Translations under genes and position numbers: made by a program
Shown here: one piece after another, positions 41,497-50,565 of the stretch
How the letters are laid out: each line of letters begins with the position of its first letter
How positions within the stretch are numbered: the stretch's first letter is position 1
The notes under the pieces: generated by a model
What the model saw: the letters and a program-made list of their open reading frames with translations, nothing else
Databases searched by the model: none
Told to the model about the DNA's origin: nothing
Assembly: GCF_005047355.1 (NCBI RefSeq)
Contig: NZ_SUMC01000022.1
Coordinates: 1-64,000 of the forward strand
Direction: 5' to 3'
DNA length: 64,000 bases
Source of the DNA: Actinacidiphila oryziradicis
Lineage (GTDB): Bacteria; Actinomycetota; Actinomycetes; Streptomycetales; Streptomycetaceae

Positions 41497-43314
41497 TCAG
41501 CTTGCGCCGTTGGTACGGCCCGACGGACCATTTTCCTCGTCAGCCGGGGCGACATCCGCGAGGCTGATGCCGCGCTGGAAGGCGGCCATCAGGCCTGGAT
41601 CGTGGCCGACGACCGGTTCGTCGTGCGAGACGGCAGGGGTATCGCGCAGCTGAGGCGCCAAGTGTGTCTGCCCCTGGCGCTGCGGCAGTTGCGGGCGCAC
41701 GTCATGGGCGGTGGGCCGGTGGGGAGCCGCATCACCGACGGAAGCCATCGGCCCGGACGGCACCGCCCCGCGCGCGGACTCCCGTACGCCGGGCTGCGCG
41801 CCGGACTCCCGTACCGGCCGTGCCGGTTCCCGGCCTCCTGGTGCCGCTGCCGGCGGCCCGTACGAGGCACTGTCCGGGACGCGCCGGGCGGCTGGCGGCG
41901 CGCTCTGTCCGCTACCGTGGCCGGCTACGGGGAACGGCGTCTTCGCGGGGAACGGCATCTCCGCCGGGAGCGGAGCGGGAGCAGAAGCGGGGTGCGGCCG
42001 AGGAGCCGTGATCGCTGCCGGGGTGTGGGCGGCGGCACTCTGTAGCGGCGCCAACTGTGCCGGTTGCCTCGTGCGTTCTGCTTGCGCCTGCTGCCTGGGC
42101 GCCCGTTCCAGCGGTGCGGCACCGAGCAGTGCCTTGGGCAGCACGACGACGGCCTGGATACCGCCGTAGATATTGCTCTGCAGCTTCACTACGACGCCGT
42201 GCCGACGGGCGAGGGCCGAGACCACGAACAGCCCGATACGGCCGTCGTGCAGCAACTCGCCGATGTCGACCCGGTCGGGGTCGGCGAGCAGGCCGTTCAT
42301 CCTCTGCTGGTCGGCCTGCGGCATGCCCAGGCCGCGGTCCTCGACCTCGATGGCGAGGCCGGCGGTGACGTTCTGGGCACGCAGCAGCACATTGGTGCTG
42401 GGCGAGGAGAACATGGTGGCGTTCTCGACAAGCTCGGCGACCAGGTGAATGACGTCGGCGACCGCGTGGCCGCGCAAGGTCCCCTCGATCGGCGGCACGA
42501 GTTTGACCCGCGAGTACTGCTCAACCTCGGCGATGGCCGAGCGCAGCACCTCGGTCAAAGTCACCGGCCGGCTCCACTGACGCCGCGAGACGGCGCCGCC
42601 GAGCACCGCGAGGTTCTCCGCATGGCGGCGGATGCGGGTGGCAAGGTGGTCGACGTAGAACAGACCCTTGAGGAGGTCGGGGTCCTCAACCTGGTTCTCC
42701 AGCTCGTCAAGGAGCTGGATCTCCCGGTGGACCAGGGACTGAAGCCGCCGGGAGAGGTTGACGAACACCTCCACCCGCTGGTCGGATCCGCCCCCGGGCG
42801 TCAGGCTTGATGCCTGGACGACAGCCGTTCGAGCCGCGTGCTGTGCCTGCTGCAGATCATTGGCCAGGTGTGCGAAGGCGTCGCCGTCCTCGGCAGGCAG
42901 GGCTTCCGGACCGAGCTGCGTGGGGCGTTCGCCGTTCTGCACCTGTTCGAGCAGCCGCCGCAGGTCTTCCTGACCGCGGGCATTCAGGGAGCGCAGGGCG
43001 CCCACGCGGCCTTGCACCCGCCGGGCGGCGGCGCCGGCTCCGCGGACTGCCGCGAACAGGATGACCACGCACCCGGCCACGGCTGCGATCAGCACCAGGC
43101 GCGTAGCGCCGTCGGATGGGTTCGCGACGACCAGATACGCCACCGTGGCGACGCCCAGCAGTGCCATGACGGCTGTGGGAAGTACAGAGACCCACAGGTG
43201 GCGGCTCCGTATGCCGCCCTCGACGTGGCCGCCGCGGGCGGGGGGCCTGCGCCTGCCGTGCCGTCTGCCGTCCCGCTGAACGGCGCGCACGTCGGGTGAG
43301 GAGAGTTCAGACAT
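41497..43314 (-). CDS. cvnA: CvnA-type membrane sensor histidine-kinase-like protein (nitrate/sulfonate sensor class)
   Basis: 605 residues. A basic head (RRHGRRRPPARGGH) is followed by two transmembrane helices (VLPTAVMALLGVATVAYLVV and RLVLIAAVAGCVVILFAAV), then a helical dimerisation region (VEVFVNLSRRLQSLVHREIQ) where a phosphoacceptor His would be, and a HATPase domain (HLVAELVENATMFSSPSTNV, EVEDRGLGM, GIGLFVVSAL-like RIGLFVVSALARRHG). The last 190 residues are Pro/Ala-rich and disordered. In conservons CvnA is the membrane receptor-like component. It is the first gene of the operon cvnA-B-C-D-GAF. Confidence 0.92.
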   Translation of the reverse strand: MSELSSPDVRAVQRDGRRHGRRRPPARGGHVEGGIRSRHLWVSVLPTAVMALLGVATVAYLVVANPSDGATRLVLIAAVAGCVVILFAAVRGAGAAARRVQGRVGALRSLNARGQEDLRRLLEQVQNGERPTQLGPEALPAEDGDAFAHLANDLQQAQHAARTAVVQASSLTPGGGSDQRVEVFVNLSRRLQSLVHREIQLLDELENQVEDPDLLKGLFYVDHLATRIRRHAENLAVLGGAVSRRQWSRPVTLTEVLRSAIAEVEQYSRVKLVPPIEGTLRGHAVADVIHLVAELVENATMFSSPSTNVLLRAQNVTAGLAIEVEDRGLGMPQADQQRMNGLLADPDRVDIGELLHDGRIGLFVVSALARRHGVVVKLQSNIYGGIQAVVVLPKALLGAAPLERAPRQQAQAERTRQPAQLAPLQSAAAHTPAAITAPRPHPASAPAPLPAEMPFPAKTPFPVAGHGSGQSAPPAARRVPDSASYGPPAAAPGGREPARPVRESGAQPGVRESARGAVPSGPMASVGDAAPHRPTAHDVRPQLPQRQGQTHLAPQLRDTPAVSHDEPVVGHDPGLMAAFQRGISLADVAPADEENGPSGRTNGAS

Positions 43315-43757
43315 CAGCGTCCTCGGTACATGGGGACCGGCCGGCGACGTACGTCACACCGCAATTGGTTGTGCGTCACCGCATGGGGACAGATGAGGCT
43401 TGTGGCATTTGTGACACACATATGATCACACGTGGGCAGACTACTATCAGTCCGCCCCAAGATGATCAACAGCGTGGCACAGAAGTATAGTTGAGCGCGA
43501 GTTTCGGCATCATCGGGGGCAACCTGGGTCGAACGGCCGGCGCGGCGTGCGCGACCGGTATGGCCGGTCCGGCAGGCGGGGACGGAGCGACAGGGCCGTC
43601 CAGGAGCGGCAGACGGCAGCTCAGGCGTTGGCGACACCAGGTCCGGAATGATCACGGGACCGCTCGTGTGACCTCATGGCTACCGAACGTATATTCACTC
43701 GAAAGAGTGACTTCTGTACTGACGTTCGAACGGTGAGCAATGCCGGCACCCCGGCCG
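43315..43757. promoter_or_regulatory. Promoter region of the conservon and intergenic space to tdk
   Basis: 443 nt without a supported gene. The cvnA-proximal half is AT-rich (TTTGTGACACACATATGATC, AGAAGTATAGTTGAGCGCG). The tdk-proximal part holds the perfect inverted repeat TCACTC-GAAA-GAGTGA at 43695-43710 next to GTATATTCACT and GACGTTCGAACGG, which looks like a second regulated promoter although no plus-strand gene follows it. Confidence 0.5.
43695..43710. promoter_or_regulatory. Inverted repeat TCACTC-GAAA-GAGTGA
   Basis: A perfect 6-bp inverted repeat with a GAAA centre, set in an AT-rich stretch 48 bp past the stop codon of tdk. It could be a regulator site or an RNA hairpin with a stable GNRA loop that ends tdk transcription. 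Confidence 0.5.
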
Positions 43758-44408
43758 TCACTCGGCTGCGACCGGCAGAACGTCCGGCGACAGCGCGACC
43801 GCGCGAGCTGCCTCGGCGGTCATCCTGCGCCGGTGATGCCGTCGGCACAGCACCTCGTAACCCACCTCGCCCGCCAACTGGTTCACATCCCCCACCACCA
43901 CCTGGGCGCCTTCGACGACCATCTCCCCGCCCACCGTGCGGGCGTTGTGCGTGGCACGCGCGCCGCACCAGCACAGCGCCTCCACCTGTAGGGCCTCTAT
44001 CCGGTCGGCCAGCTCGATGAGGCGCTGCGCGCCAGGGAACAGCTTGGTCCGGAAGTCGGTGGTGATGCCGAAGGCGAAGACGTCCAGGTCGAGGTCGTCG
44101 ACGATACGGGCGAGCTGGTCGATCTGGACGGGGGCGAGGAACTGGGCCTCGTCCACGATCACATAGTCCACCCGGCCGCCACGCGTGACGCGGTCGACGA
44201 GATAGGCGTACAGATCCATGTCCTCATCAGCTTCGACCGCGTCAGTGACCAGACCCAGACGCGAGGAGAGCTTGCCCTCGCCCGCCCGGTCGTCGCGAGT
44301 GAAGATCACACCTTGGAGACCACGAGCCGAACGGTTGTGCCCGATTTGTAGCGCCAAAGTACTCTTCCCGCAGTCCATCGTTCCGGAGAAGAACACAAGC
44401 TCGGGCAT
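43758..44408 (-). CDS. tdk: Thymidine kinase (type II)
   Basis: 216 residues from ATG 44408. P-loop GTMDCGKSTLALQ (8-20), the lid-region ITRDDRAGEGK-like segment (IFTRDDRAGEGKLSSRLG), catalytic DEAQFL, and zinc-ribbon ligands with CWCGA and LCRRHH. It phosphorylates thymidine to dTMP with ATP, the salvage route parallel to dut-dependent synthesis. It lies 39 nt downstream of the alkaline-phosphatase-fold gene on the same strand. Confidence 0.94.
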   Translation of the reverse strand: MPELVFFSGTMDCGKSTLALQIGHNRSARGLQGVIFTRDDRAGEGKLSSRLGLVTDAVEADEDMDLYAYLVDRVTRGGRVDYVIVDEAQFLAPVQIDQLARIVDDLDLDVFAFGITTDFRTKLFPGAQRLIELADRIEALQVEALCWCGARATHNARTVGGEMVVEGAQVVVGDVNQLAGEVGYEVLCRRHHRRRMTAEAARAVALSPDVLPVAAE

Positions 44409-44447
44409 GAGAGCTGCAAGGCCTTTCGGACAGGGCGGATTGGGAGG

Positions 44448-45641
44448 TCACGGACGTACTTCGAGCAGCGGCACCAGTTGCTCCACCGGGGTCATCGAGC
44501 CGTGCAGGCCGACCATCTGGGACTCCCCCGGCTCGGTGCGGTTCGCGACGACCGCGATATCGTCACGCGCGACGGCGACCACATCGCCGATCCGGGCGTA
44601 CACCCGCTCGGCCACGCCGTCCTCGGGCCGGCCGAACCAGCCCGCCGCGATGGCCTCGTCGCGGGTGGCGACCCACATCTGCTCGCCCAGCACTTCGCTC
44701 CATACGGTGTACACATCGGAGGCCGCACCCGGCACCGCGTATATGTGCCGGGCGCGGGCCTCACCGCCGAGCACCGCGACTCCGGCGCGCAGTTCCCAGT
44801 CCTCGTCGAAGTCGATCCGGGACTCCGGGTCGAAGGGGATGTCGATCATGCCGTGATCGGCGGTGATATAGAGCGCGGAGCGCGGCGGAAGCTGTTCGGC
44901 GAGGCGCTGGGCAAGCCGGTCGATCATCATCAGCTGGCCCCGCCAGGCGTCCGAGTCGGTGCCGTGGCGGTGGCCCATGGAGTCGAGTTCGCTGTAGTAC
45001 GTGTAGACCAGCGCGCGGTCGGCGGCGGCGAGCCGGTCGGCGGCGAGATCCATCCGTTCCTCGCCGGTGAGCCGGCCGTGGAAGGTGCCGCCGGACAGGG
45101 CGATCTTTGTCAGCGGGGTCTGGTGGAAAGTGGGGGACGACACCTGGCAGGTCGCGATCCCGGCGGCGTCGGCCAGCTGGAAGACGGTGGGGTGCGGTTG
45201 CCAGGCGTGGGGGTCGGTCCAGGGCTGCCAGCGCAGCTGGTTCATCAGCTGGCCGGTGGCGGGGTTGAGGCAGGTGTACCCGACGAGGCCGTGCGCGCCG
45301 GGCGGCAGACCGGTGCCGACCGAGGCGAGCGAGGTCGCGGTGGTGGAGGGGAAGCCGGCGGTGAGCGGGCGGCCGGTGCCGTTCAGGGACGTCACCAGCA
45401 GGGAAGTGAGGAACGGCGCCTCTTCGGGGTGGGCGCGCAGCAGCTCCCAGCCCAAGCCGTCGACGAGGAAGACGCACACCCGGTCGGCGGGGGCGAGCTC
45501 CAGGCCGGTGGGCGGGGCCGTGTTGAGGCCGAGCCCCACAGCCAGGGCGGGCAGGACGTCGCCGAGCGAGCCGGTGCCGTAGCGGGGAGCGGGGGCGGTG
45601 TTGGGGTCGAGTGGCTCGTACGCCTGAATGGGCTGGACCAT
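44448..45641 (-). CDS. Alkaline-phosphatase-fold enzyme (nucleotide pyrophosphatase/phosphodiesterase type)
   Basis: 397 residues from ATG 45641. Metal and nucleophile motifs: CVFLVDGLGWELL (first Asp), GFPSTTATSLASVGTG with the Thr nucleophile, YYSELDSMGHRHG (Asp and His ligands) and ALYITADHGMIDI (Asp-His). No signal peptide is present, so it acts in the cytoplasm. The family hydrolyses phosphodiester or pyrophosphate bonds; the substrate is unknown. The start codon overlaps the DUF5998 stop by one base (TGATG). Confidence 0.9.
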   Translation of the reverse strand: MVQPIQAYEPLDPNTAPAPRYGTGSLGDVLPALAVGLGLNTAPPTGLELAPADRVCVFLVDGLGWELLRAHPEEAPFLTSLLVTSLNGTGRPLTAGFPSTTATSLASVGTGLPPGAHGLVGYTCLNPATGQLMNQLRWQPWTDPHAWQPHPTVFQLADAAGIATCQVSSPTFHQTPLTKIALSGGTFHGRLTGEERMDLAADRLAAADRALVYTYYSELDSMGHRHGTDSDAWRGQLMMIDRLAQRLAEQLPPRSALYITADHGMIDIPFDPESRIDFDEDWELRAGVAVLGGEARARHIYAVPGAASDVYTVWSEVLGEQMWVATRDEAIAAGWFGRPEDGVAERVYARIGDVVAVARDDIAVVANRTEPGESQMVGLHGSMTPVEQLVPLLEVRP

Positions 45642-46222
45642 CAGTGGTCGGCGGTCGCTTCGGAGAGGGCCTGCGCGAAGGCGAGGGTCTGCCGCACCGT
45701 CTCGGGGCCGTCGCCCGCCTCGCTGACCCGCAGGCTCAGGTCGTCAGCGGTGGAGGAGCCGGTGTAGCCGTGGTCCGCCTCGCAGTTGGGGTCGCCGCAC
45801 GCGGCCGGCTCCAGGTCGAGGCGGCTGACGGCACCCCAGCCGATGGTGAGCACGACCTCGCGGGGCAGGGTGCCCGGCTTGTACGACTCCGGGTTCGCGA
45901 CCACCCGGCTCAGGACCACGGAGGAGATCCGGGCGAGCTTCACCGATTCGGTGGAGGTCGTCGCGTACGGGGACGGGGAGGTGTCGTCCGCGGCCTGCTC
46001 GTCGGTATGGCTGACGATGAACCGGGCACCGGTCAGCACCAGGACGGTGACATGGCGGCGCACCTCGTTGGCGTCAAAGGTCGTCTCCTGGTGCACCAGA
46101 TACGACGCGACCGGCTCGCCGCCGACCGCGGCCTCCACAGCCTCGGCCACAAGGGCCGGGTAGTAGCCACTGCGCTCGATCGCCGCGCGGAGCCCCTGGG
46201 TCGTCGTACCGGTCTTCGCCAT
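45641..46222 (-). CDS. DUF5998 family protein
   Basis: 193 residues from ATG 46222. Conserved text: GLRAAIERSGYYPALVAEAV, SYLVHQETTFDANEVRRHVT, VLVLTGARFIVSHTDEQAAD, VLTIGWGAVSRLDLEPAACG. It is soluble, with a predicted PH-like beta-rich core and a short CGDPNCEADHGYTG loop that may hold metal. It is conserved at this place in streptomycetes; the function is unknown. It is translationally coupled to the downstream phosphodiesterase-type gene. Confidence 0.85.
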   Translation of the reverse strand: MAKTGTTTQGLRAAIERSGYYPALVAEAVEAAVGGEPVASYLVHQETTFDANEVRRHVTVLVLTGARFIVSHTDEQAADDTSPSPYATTSTESVKLARISSVVLSRVVANPESYKPGTLPREVVLTIGWGAVSRLDLEPAACGDPNCEADHGYTGSSTADDLSLRVSEAGDGPETVRQTLAFAQALSEATADH

Positions 46223-46351
46223 GGGCACCATCCTAGGCCGTGTCCGGGCGGTGCTGCTCCCCTGCTGCCGTCCCGGAAGCCGGACGTTTCCCGCTCGGCC
46301 GGCCCGGCGGCCGCGGTGCCCGGCCGGACGCGGCCGGCGCGGGACAGCCGC

Positions 46352-49063
46352 TCAGAAGGACGACAGCGCGCGGGGGCCGAGGTCCGTGCGGGCAGGGGGC
46401 TGCGCGAGGCGCACGGTGGCGCCGAGCACGGTGAGGCCACGCTGTGCGACGACGACCGGCTCCAGCCCGACCGCGACCACCTCCGGCAGGTCGTCCACGA
46501 GGAGCGACACCCGCAGCAGCAGTTCTTCCAGGGCCCCGGTGTCCACCGGTTCGGAACCGCGCCACCCGAACAGCAGCGGCGCCCCCCTGATCGAGCGCAC
46601 CAGTTCCGTCGCGTCCCGGTCCGTCACCGGTACGAGGCGGTGCGCGATGTCGCCCAGCAGCTCCGACGGCGCTCCCGCCAGCCCGAACGACAGCACTGCC
46701 CCCGCAGCCGGGTCCACCGTCGCCCGCACCACGGTGTCCACCCCGCGGCGCGCCATCGCCTGCACCACCAGTTGGAGTTCCCCGGGCTTCCCGAGACGCG
46801 CCGTCAGTTCCTCGTACGCCCGCTTCAGGTCGTCCTCGTCAGCGATGTCCAGCCGTACGCCGCCGAGGTCGGCCCGGTGCCGCAGATGCGGGGCGGTGGT
46901 CTTCAGCGCCACCGGGTAGCCGAGGCGGCCGGCGGCTTCGAGCGCCGCGCCCGCGTCCGGCGCGGGGAGCGACTGCCGCACGGCTATCCCGTAGCGGGCC
47001 AGCAGTGCCGCGGCCGCCGGCTCCTCGAGCGTTACGACCCTGCCGGGTGCGCCGTGGAGCAGCCGCGTCACCTCGGCGGCTGCCGCGGCGTGCTCCACGT
47101 CATCGAATTCCGGCACTTTGCCCGGCTTCGCCGCGTCCCTGCGCCACCGGGTGTACGCGACCGCCTCCGCGAGCGCCCGCACAGCCCGCTCGGCGGCGGG
47201 ATACGCGGGGATCCTGGACCCGGTGGTGCCGAGGCGGCCGGCCATCCTGTCCAGCGCCAGGTGGACGACGGCCACGGGTTTGGCGGCGGAGCCACCGGCC
47301 GCCTCGCCCACCGCGTCGCAGAGCGCGGCGGCGAGGGCGGGGTCGTCGCCCGATTCGGGGCCGGGGAGGGACTCGGAGCCGACCCGGGGGATGGCGGTGA
47401 CGACCACGGCGTCGCAGGCGCGGTCGTCGAGGGCGCCGGTGAGGGCGGTCCGGAAGTCGGTGGGGGTGGCGGAGGTGGTGAGGTCCAGGGGGGCGACGGG
47501 GTCGAGACCTGCGGTGAGGCAGGCGTCGTAGGCGAGCAGCCCGAGGGATTCGGAGTTGCCGAGGATCGCGACCCGGCCGCCGATCGGGAGCGGCTGTGAG
47601 GACAGGAGGAGGCCGACGTCGATCAGCTCGGTGACGGTCCCGACGCGGATGATGCCGGCCTGGCGGAAGAGCGCGGAGACCGTGCTGTCCGGGATCCGCG
47701 TGGGCGGAACCGTGTGGCCGGGAGGGACCGCGCCGGAGTGGCGTGCGCCCTTGACCACGACCACCGGCTTGACGGCCGCGGTGCGCCGGGCGAGGCGGGT
47801 GAACTTCCGCGGGTTGCCGATGGTTTCGAGGTACATCAGGGCGGCGTCGGTGGCCGGGTCGTCGTGCCAGTACTGCAGGATGTCGTTGCCGGAGACATCG
47901 GCGCGGTTGCCCGCCGAGACGAAGGACGAGAGCCCTGCGCCACGCCGGTGCAGCCCGGTGAGCAGGGCGATGCCGATCGCGCCGGACTGGGTGAACAGGC
48001 CGAGCCGCCCGGCGGCCGGGAGTTCGGGCGAGAGCGAGGCGTTGAGCCGTACCTCCGGCGCGGTGTTGAGGATGCCGAAGGCGTTCGGGCCGACGACCCG
48101 CATGCCGTAGGAGCGGGCCTGCCGTACCAGCTCGCGCTGCCGTTCCCGCCCTTCGGGACCGGACTCGGCGTAGTCGGAGGTGATCACGAGCAGGGTGCGC
48201 ACTCCGTGCTCGCCGCACTCGGCGACGGCCGCCGGGACGTTCTCGGGCGGCACGGCGATGACCGCGAGGTCCACGGGCTCCACGATCGCGGCGAGCGAGC
48301 GGTGGGCCGGGACGCCGTCGAGGACGGCCTGTTTCTCGGGGAAGGAACGGTTCACCGCGTACACGGCCCCGGTGAAACCGGCGGCGGTGAGGTTGTGCAG
48401 CAGCGTACGGCCGACCCCGCCGGGGCGGCGGCCGGCGCCGATGACGGCGACCGAGCGCGGCGCGAGCAGCCGCTTGACGGAGCGGGCCTCGGCGCGCTGC
48501 TCGCGGGCGCGCATGACAGCGACGGACGCGTCGGTGGGTTCGAGATCGAACTCCAGCCGGACGACGCCATCGGTGAAGCTGCGTTCCTGGGTGTATCCGA
48601 CGTCCGTGAAGACCTTGATCATCTTACGGTTGGCGGGCAGCACCTCGGCGATGAAGCGGCGGATACCGCGTTCACGGGCGACGGCGGCGATGTGCTCCAT
48701 GAGCGCGGAGGCGACACCGCGGCCCTGGTGGGCGTCCTGGACGAGGAAGGCGACCTCGGCCTGGCTGCCTTCCGTACGGTCGTAGCGGACGGTGGCGATG
48801 AACTCGCCGCCGATGGTGGCGGCCAGGCCCACCCGGTCGTTGTAGTCGTGGTGTGTGAAGCGGTGCACGTCACGGTCGGAGAGCCGTGGGTACGGGGCGA
48901 AGAAGCGGTAGTACTTCGACTCGTCCGAGACCTTCTCGTAGAAGCTGACGAGTCGCTGCGCGTCGTGCGGCGTGATCGGGCGGACGTGGGCGATGCCGCC
49001 GTCGCGGAGCACGATGTCCGCCTCCCAGTGCACCGGATACGGAGGCGCGGACGGAGTCGTCAT
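46352..49063 (-). CDS. pat: Pat-type protein lysine acetyltransferase: N-terminal GNAT plus acyl-CoA synthetase (ADP-forming)-like domain
   Basis: 903 residues from ATG 49063; 19 more codons upstream lack a ribosome site. The GNAT domain is N-terminal (about 10-170; GGIAHVRPITPHDAQRLVSF, AYLVQD-like VAFLVQDAHQGRGVASALME, VLPANRKMIKVFTDVGY). The CoA-binding and ligase-CoA domains follow (RSVAVIGAGRRPGGVGRTLL, VGPNAFGILNTAPEVRLNAS, LFTQSGAIGIALL), then an ATP-grasp domain (ALKTTAPHLRHRADLGGVRL). This order, GNAT first, is that described for the streptomycete Pat, which acetylates and inactivates acetyl-CoA synthetase; in Salmonella Pat the order is reversed. The synthetase part is thought to sense acyl-CoA rather than catalyse. 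Confidence 0.92.
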   Translation of the reverse strand: MTTPSAPPYPVHWEADIVLRDGGIAHVRPITPHDAQRLVSFYEKVSDESKYYRFFAPYPRLSDRDVHRFTHHDYNDRVGLAATIGGEFIATVRYDRTEGSQAEVAFLVQDAHQGRGVASALMEHIAAVARERGIRRFIAEVLPANRKMIKVFTDVGYTQERSFTDGVVRLEFDLEPTDASVAVMRAREQRAEARSVKRLLAPRSVAVIGAGRRPGGVGRTLLHNLTAAGFTGAVYAVNRSFPEKQAVLDGVPAHRSLAAIVEPVDLAVIAVPPENVPAAVAECGEHGVRTLLVITSDYAESGPEGRERQRELVRQARSYGMRVVGPNAFGILNTAPEVRLNASLSPELPAAGRLGLFTQSGAIGIALLTGLHRRGAGLSSFVSAGNRADVSGNDILQYWHDDPATDAALMYLETIGNPRKFTRLARRTAAVKPVVVVKGARHSGAVPPGHTVPPTRIPDSTVSALFRQAGIIRVGTVTELIDVGLLLSSQPLPIGGRVAILGNSESLGLLAYDACLTAGLDPVAPLDLTTSATPTDFRTALTGALDDRACDAVVVTAIPRVGSESLPGPESGDDPALAAALCDAVGEAAGGSAAKPVAVVHLALDRMAGRLGTTGSRIPAYPAAERAVRALAEAVAYTRWRRDAAKPGKVPEFDDVEHAAAAAEVTRLLHGAPGRVVTLEEPAAAALLARYGIAVRQSLPAPDAGAALEAAGRLGYPVALKTTAPHLRHRADLGGVRLDIADEDDLKRAYEELTARLGKPGELQLVVQAMARRGVDTVVRATVDPAAGAVLSFGLAGAPSELLGDIAHRLVPVTDRDATELVRSIRGAPLLFGWRGSEPVDTGALEELLLRVSLLVDDLPEVVAVGLEPVVVAQRGLTVLGATVRLAQPPARTDLGPRALSSF

Positions 49064-49181
49064 GGGGTCAGCGTATGCGGACGCCAAGGGCCGGCGAGGC
49101 CTCCTGGACCGGGGCACCAAGGGTTAAGTGCGACGATATGACCGAGCACAACCGCTACGAACCGAACCGAAAGGCAACACC

Positions 49182-49463
49182 ATGGCTGAGCGCCGCGTCA
49201 ACGTCGGCTGGGCCGAGGGCCTGCACGCACGTCCCGCTTCGATCTTCGTCCGGGCCGCGACCGCCGCCGGCGTCCCGCTGACGATCGCGAAGACCGACGG
49301 CAACCCGGTCAACGCCGCCTCCATGCTGGCCGTGCTCAGCCTTGGTGCGCAGAGCGGCGAGGAGATCGTGCTGGCCTCCGACGCCGACGGCGCCGAGGTG
49401 GCTCTGGAACGACTCGCCAAGCTGGTCACCGAGGGCCTCGAAGAGCTCCCGGAGACGGTCTGA
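49182..49463 (+). CDS. ptsH: HPr phosphocarrier protein of the PTS
   Basis: 93 residues from ATG 49182. HPr signature NVGWAEGLHARPASIFVRAA with the phosphorylatable His, and PVNAASMLAVLSLGAQSGEE around the regulatory Ser region. It passes phosphate from enzyme I to the sugar-specific EIIA proteins. A frame extending to 49128 lacks a ribosome site. A strong terminator follows at 49486-49529. It is divergent from pat. Confidence 0.94.
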   Translation: MAERRVNVGWAEGLHARPASIFVRAATAAGVPLTIAKTDGNPVNAASMLAVLSLGAQSGEEIVLASDADGAEVALERLAKLVTEGLEELPETV

Positions 49464-49485
49464 GGCAGCCCTTTCCGCACTGACG

Positions 49486-49529
49486 AGGTGGGGTCGTGAA
49501 ATCCGTCCGTATTTCACGACCCCACCTCT
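49486..49529 (+). terminator. Intrinsic terminator of ptsH, 18-bp stem with T-rich tail
   Basis: 49486-49503 pairs perfectly with 49512-49529 around an 8-nt loop, followed by TTCCCTTTTCC. It is the most classic rho-independent terminator in the window and starts 22 nt past the ptsH stop. Confidence 0.92.
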
Positions 49530-49657
49530 TCCCTTTTCCGCAGGCGAAATACCACGTGCAAACCCGACGCATACCGGCCACGCAATTCTGCTAATTTGTA
49601 TACGTCACTTTCGTTAAATGCGATGGCATGTCATGTGTACGTGGTGTTTCCAATCCC

Positions 49658-50329
49658 TCACCTTGACGTTGCCCGGCGTAGCCGGTGGGCCGCCGCCGAC
49701 CGCTCCACATGACCGGTTGCCAGCTTGCGCGCCCGCTCCGCGTCCCCGCGCGCCACCGCGTCCACAACCGCCCCGTGCTCCTCCCAGGACTCCACGGCCC
49801 GGCCCGGCGAGTCCACTGCGTACACCCACGCGATCTTGTGCCGCAACTGAGTGAGGAGGGCGACCAGGGTGGGGCTGCCCGACGCCTGGACCAGCGTCTC
49901 GTGGAACCAGCCGTCCAGCGACGGCAGATCCGACAGCTGCCCCTGGAGGGACCGCTCCTGACCCAGTCTGACCAGCCCGCGCAGCACCTTGATGTGCGCT
50001 TCCGTCCGCCGCTGCGCGGCGCGCGCGGCACTCAGCGGCTCCAGCAGGCCGCGGATCTCCAGCAAGTCGGCGGCCTCCTGCTCGGTCGGTTCGGCCACCG
50101 ATGCCCCGGCGTGCCTGCGGGTGCGTACAAACCCCTCCGACTCCAGCGTGCGCAGCGCCTCGCGCACCGGTACCCGGGAGACCCCGTACCGCTTGGCCAG
50201 CAGCTCCTCGGTGAGCCGGCCGCCCGGCGGGAAGTACCCGCTGACGATATCGTCACGGATCGCCGTACACACCGCCTGAGCGGAAATACGACGCCCTGCG
50301 CCGCCCGCCCCGTTCACATCCGATCCCAC
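49658..50329 (-). CDS. GntR-family regulator, FCD (FadR/VanR-like) subgroup
   Basis: 223 residues from ATG 50329. The GntR winged helix lies at about 14-80 (IRDDIVSGYFPPGGRLTEEL, LAKRYGVSRVPVREALRTLE) and the all-helical FCD ligand domain at about 85-215 (LLEIRGLLEPLSAARAAQRR, WFHETLVQASGSPTLVALLT, HGAVVDAVARGDAERA). The FCD metal-site His residues are present (FHE, H in HGAVVDA, GHVERS). In streptomycetes a similar gene sits beside ptsH. The target and ligand are unknown. Confidence 0.9.
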   Translation of the reverse strand: MGSDVNGAGGAGRRISAQAVCTAIRDDIVSGYFPPGGRLTEELLAKRYGVSRVPVREALRTLESEGFVRTRRHAGASVAEPTEQEAADLLEIRGLLEPLSAARAAQRRTEAHIKVLRGLVRLGQERSLQGQLSDLPSLDGWFHETLVQASGSPTLVALLTQLRHKIAWVYAVDSPGRAVESWEEHGAVVDAVARGDAERARKLATGHVERSAAAHRLRRATSR

Positions 50330-50484
50330 ATCGCCGGTCCCCTTCTTTCTCCGCCGACAGGGGCGGATTAATCCCCGCGTAACGCACCCGTCGGCGTTTC
50401 TTCGGCGACTCTATTCCAACACACCCCGGATTCCGACGGCAGCCCCGAATTCATGGAACGTTTTTGGACACTCCAGGACAGCAC

Positions 50485-50511
50485 GAAGGCCCCCGGTGAA
50501 CGGGGGCCTTC
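50485..50511 (-). terminator. Hairpin terminator of the M23 peptidase gene
   Basis: GAAGGCCCCCG (50485-50495) pairs with CGGGGGCCTTC (50501-50511) around the loop GTGAA. It is placed 55 nt past the peptidase stop. Confidence 0.85.
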
Positions 50512-50565
50512 GCTGTGGGGGGAGATGCGGGGGCCTCGTGGAGATGCGGTGAGAGGCGCCGGCGG

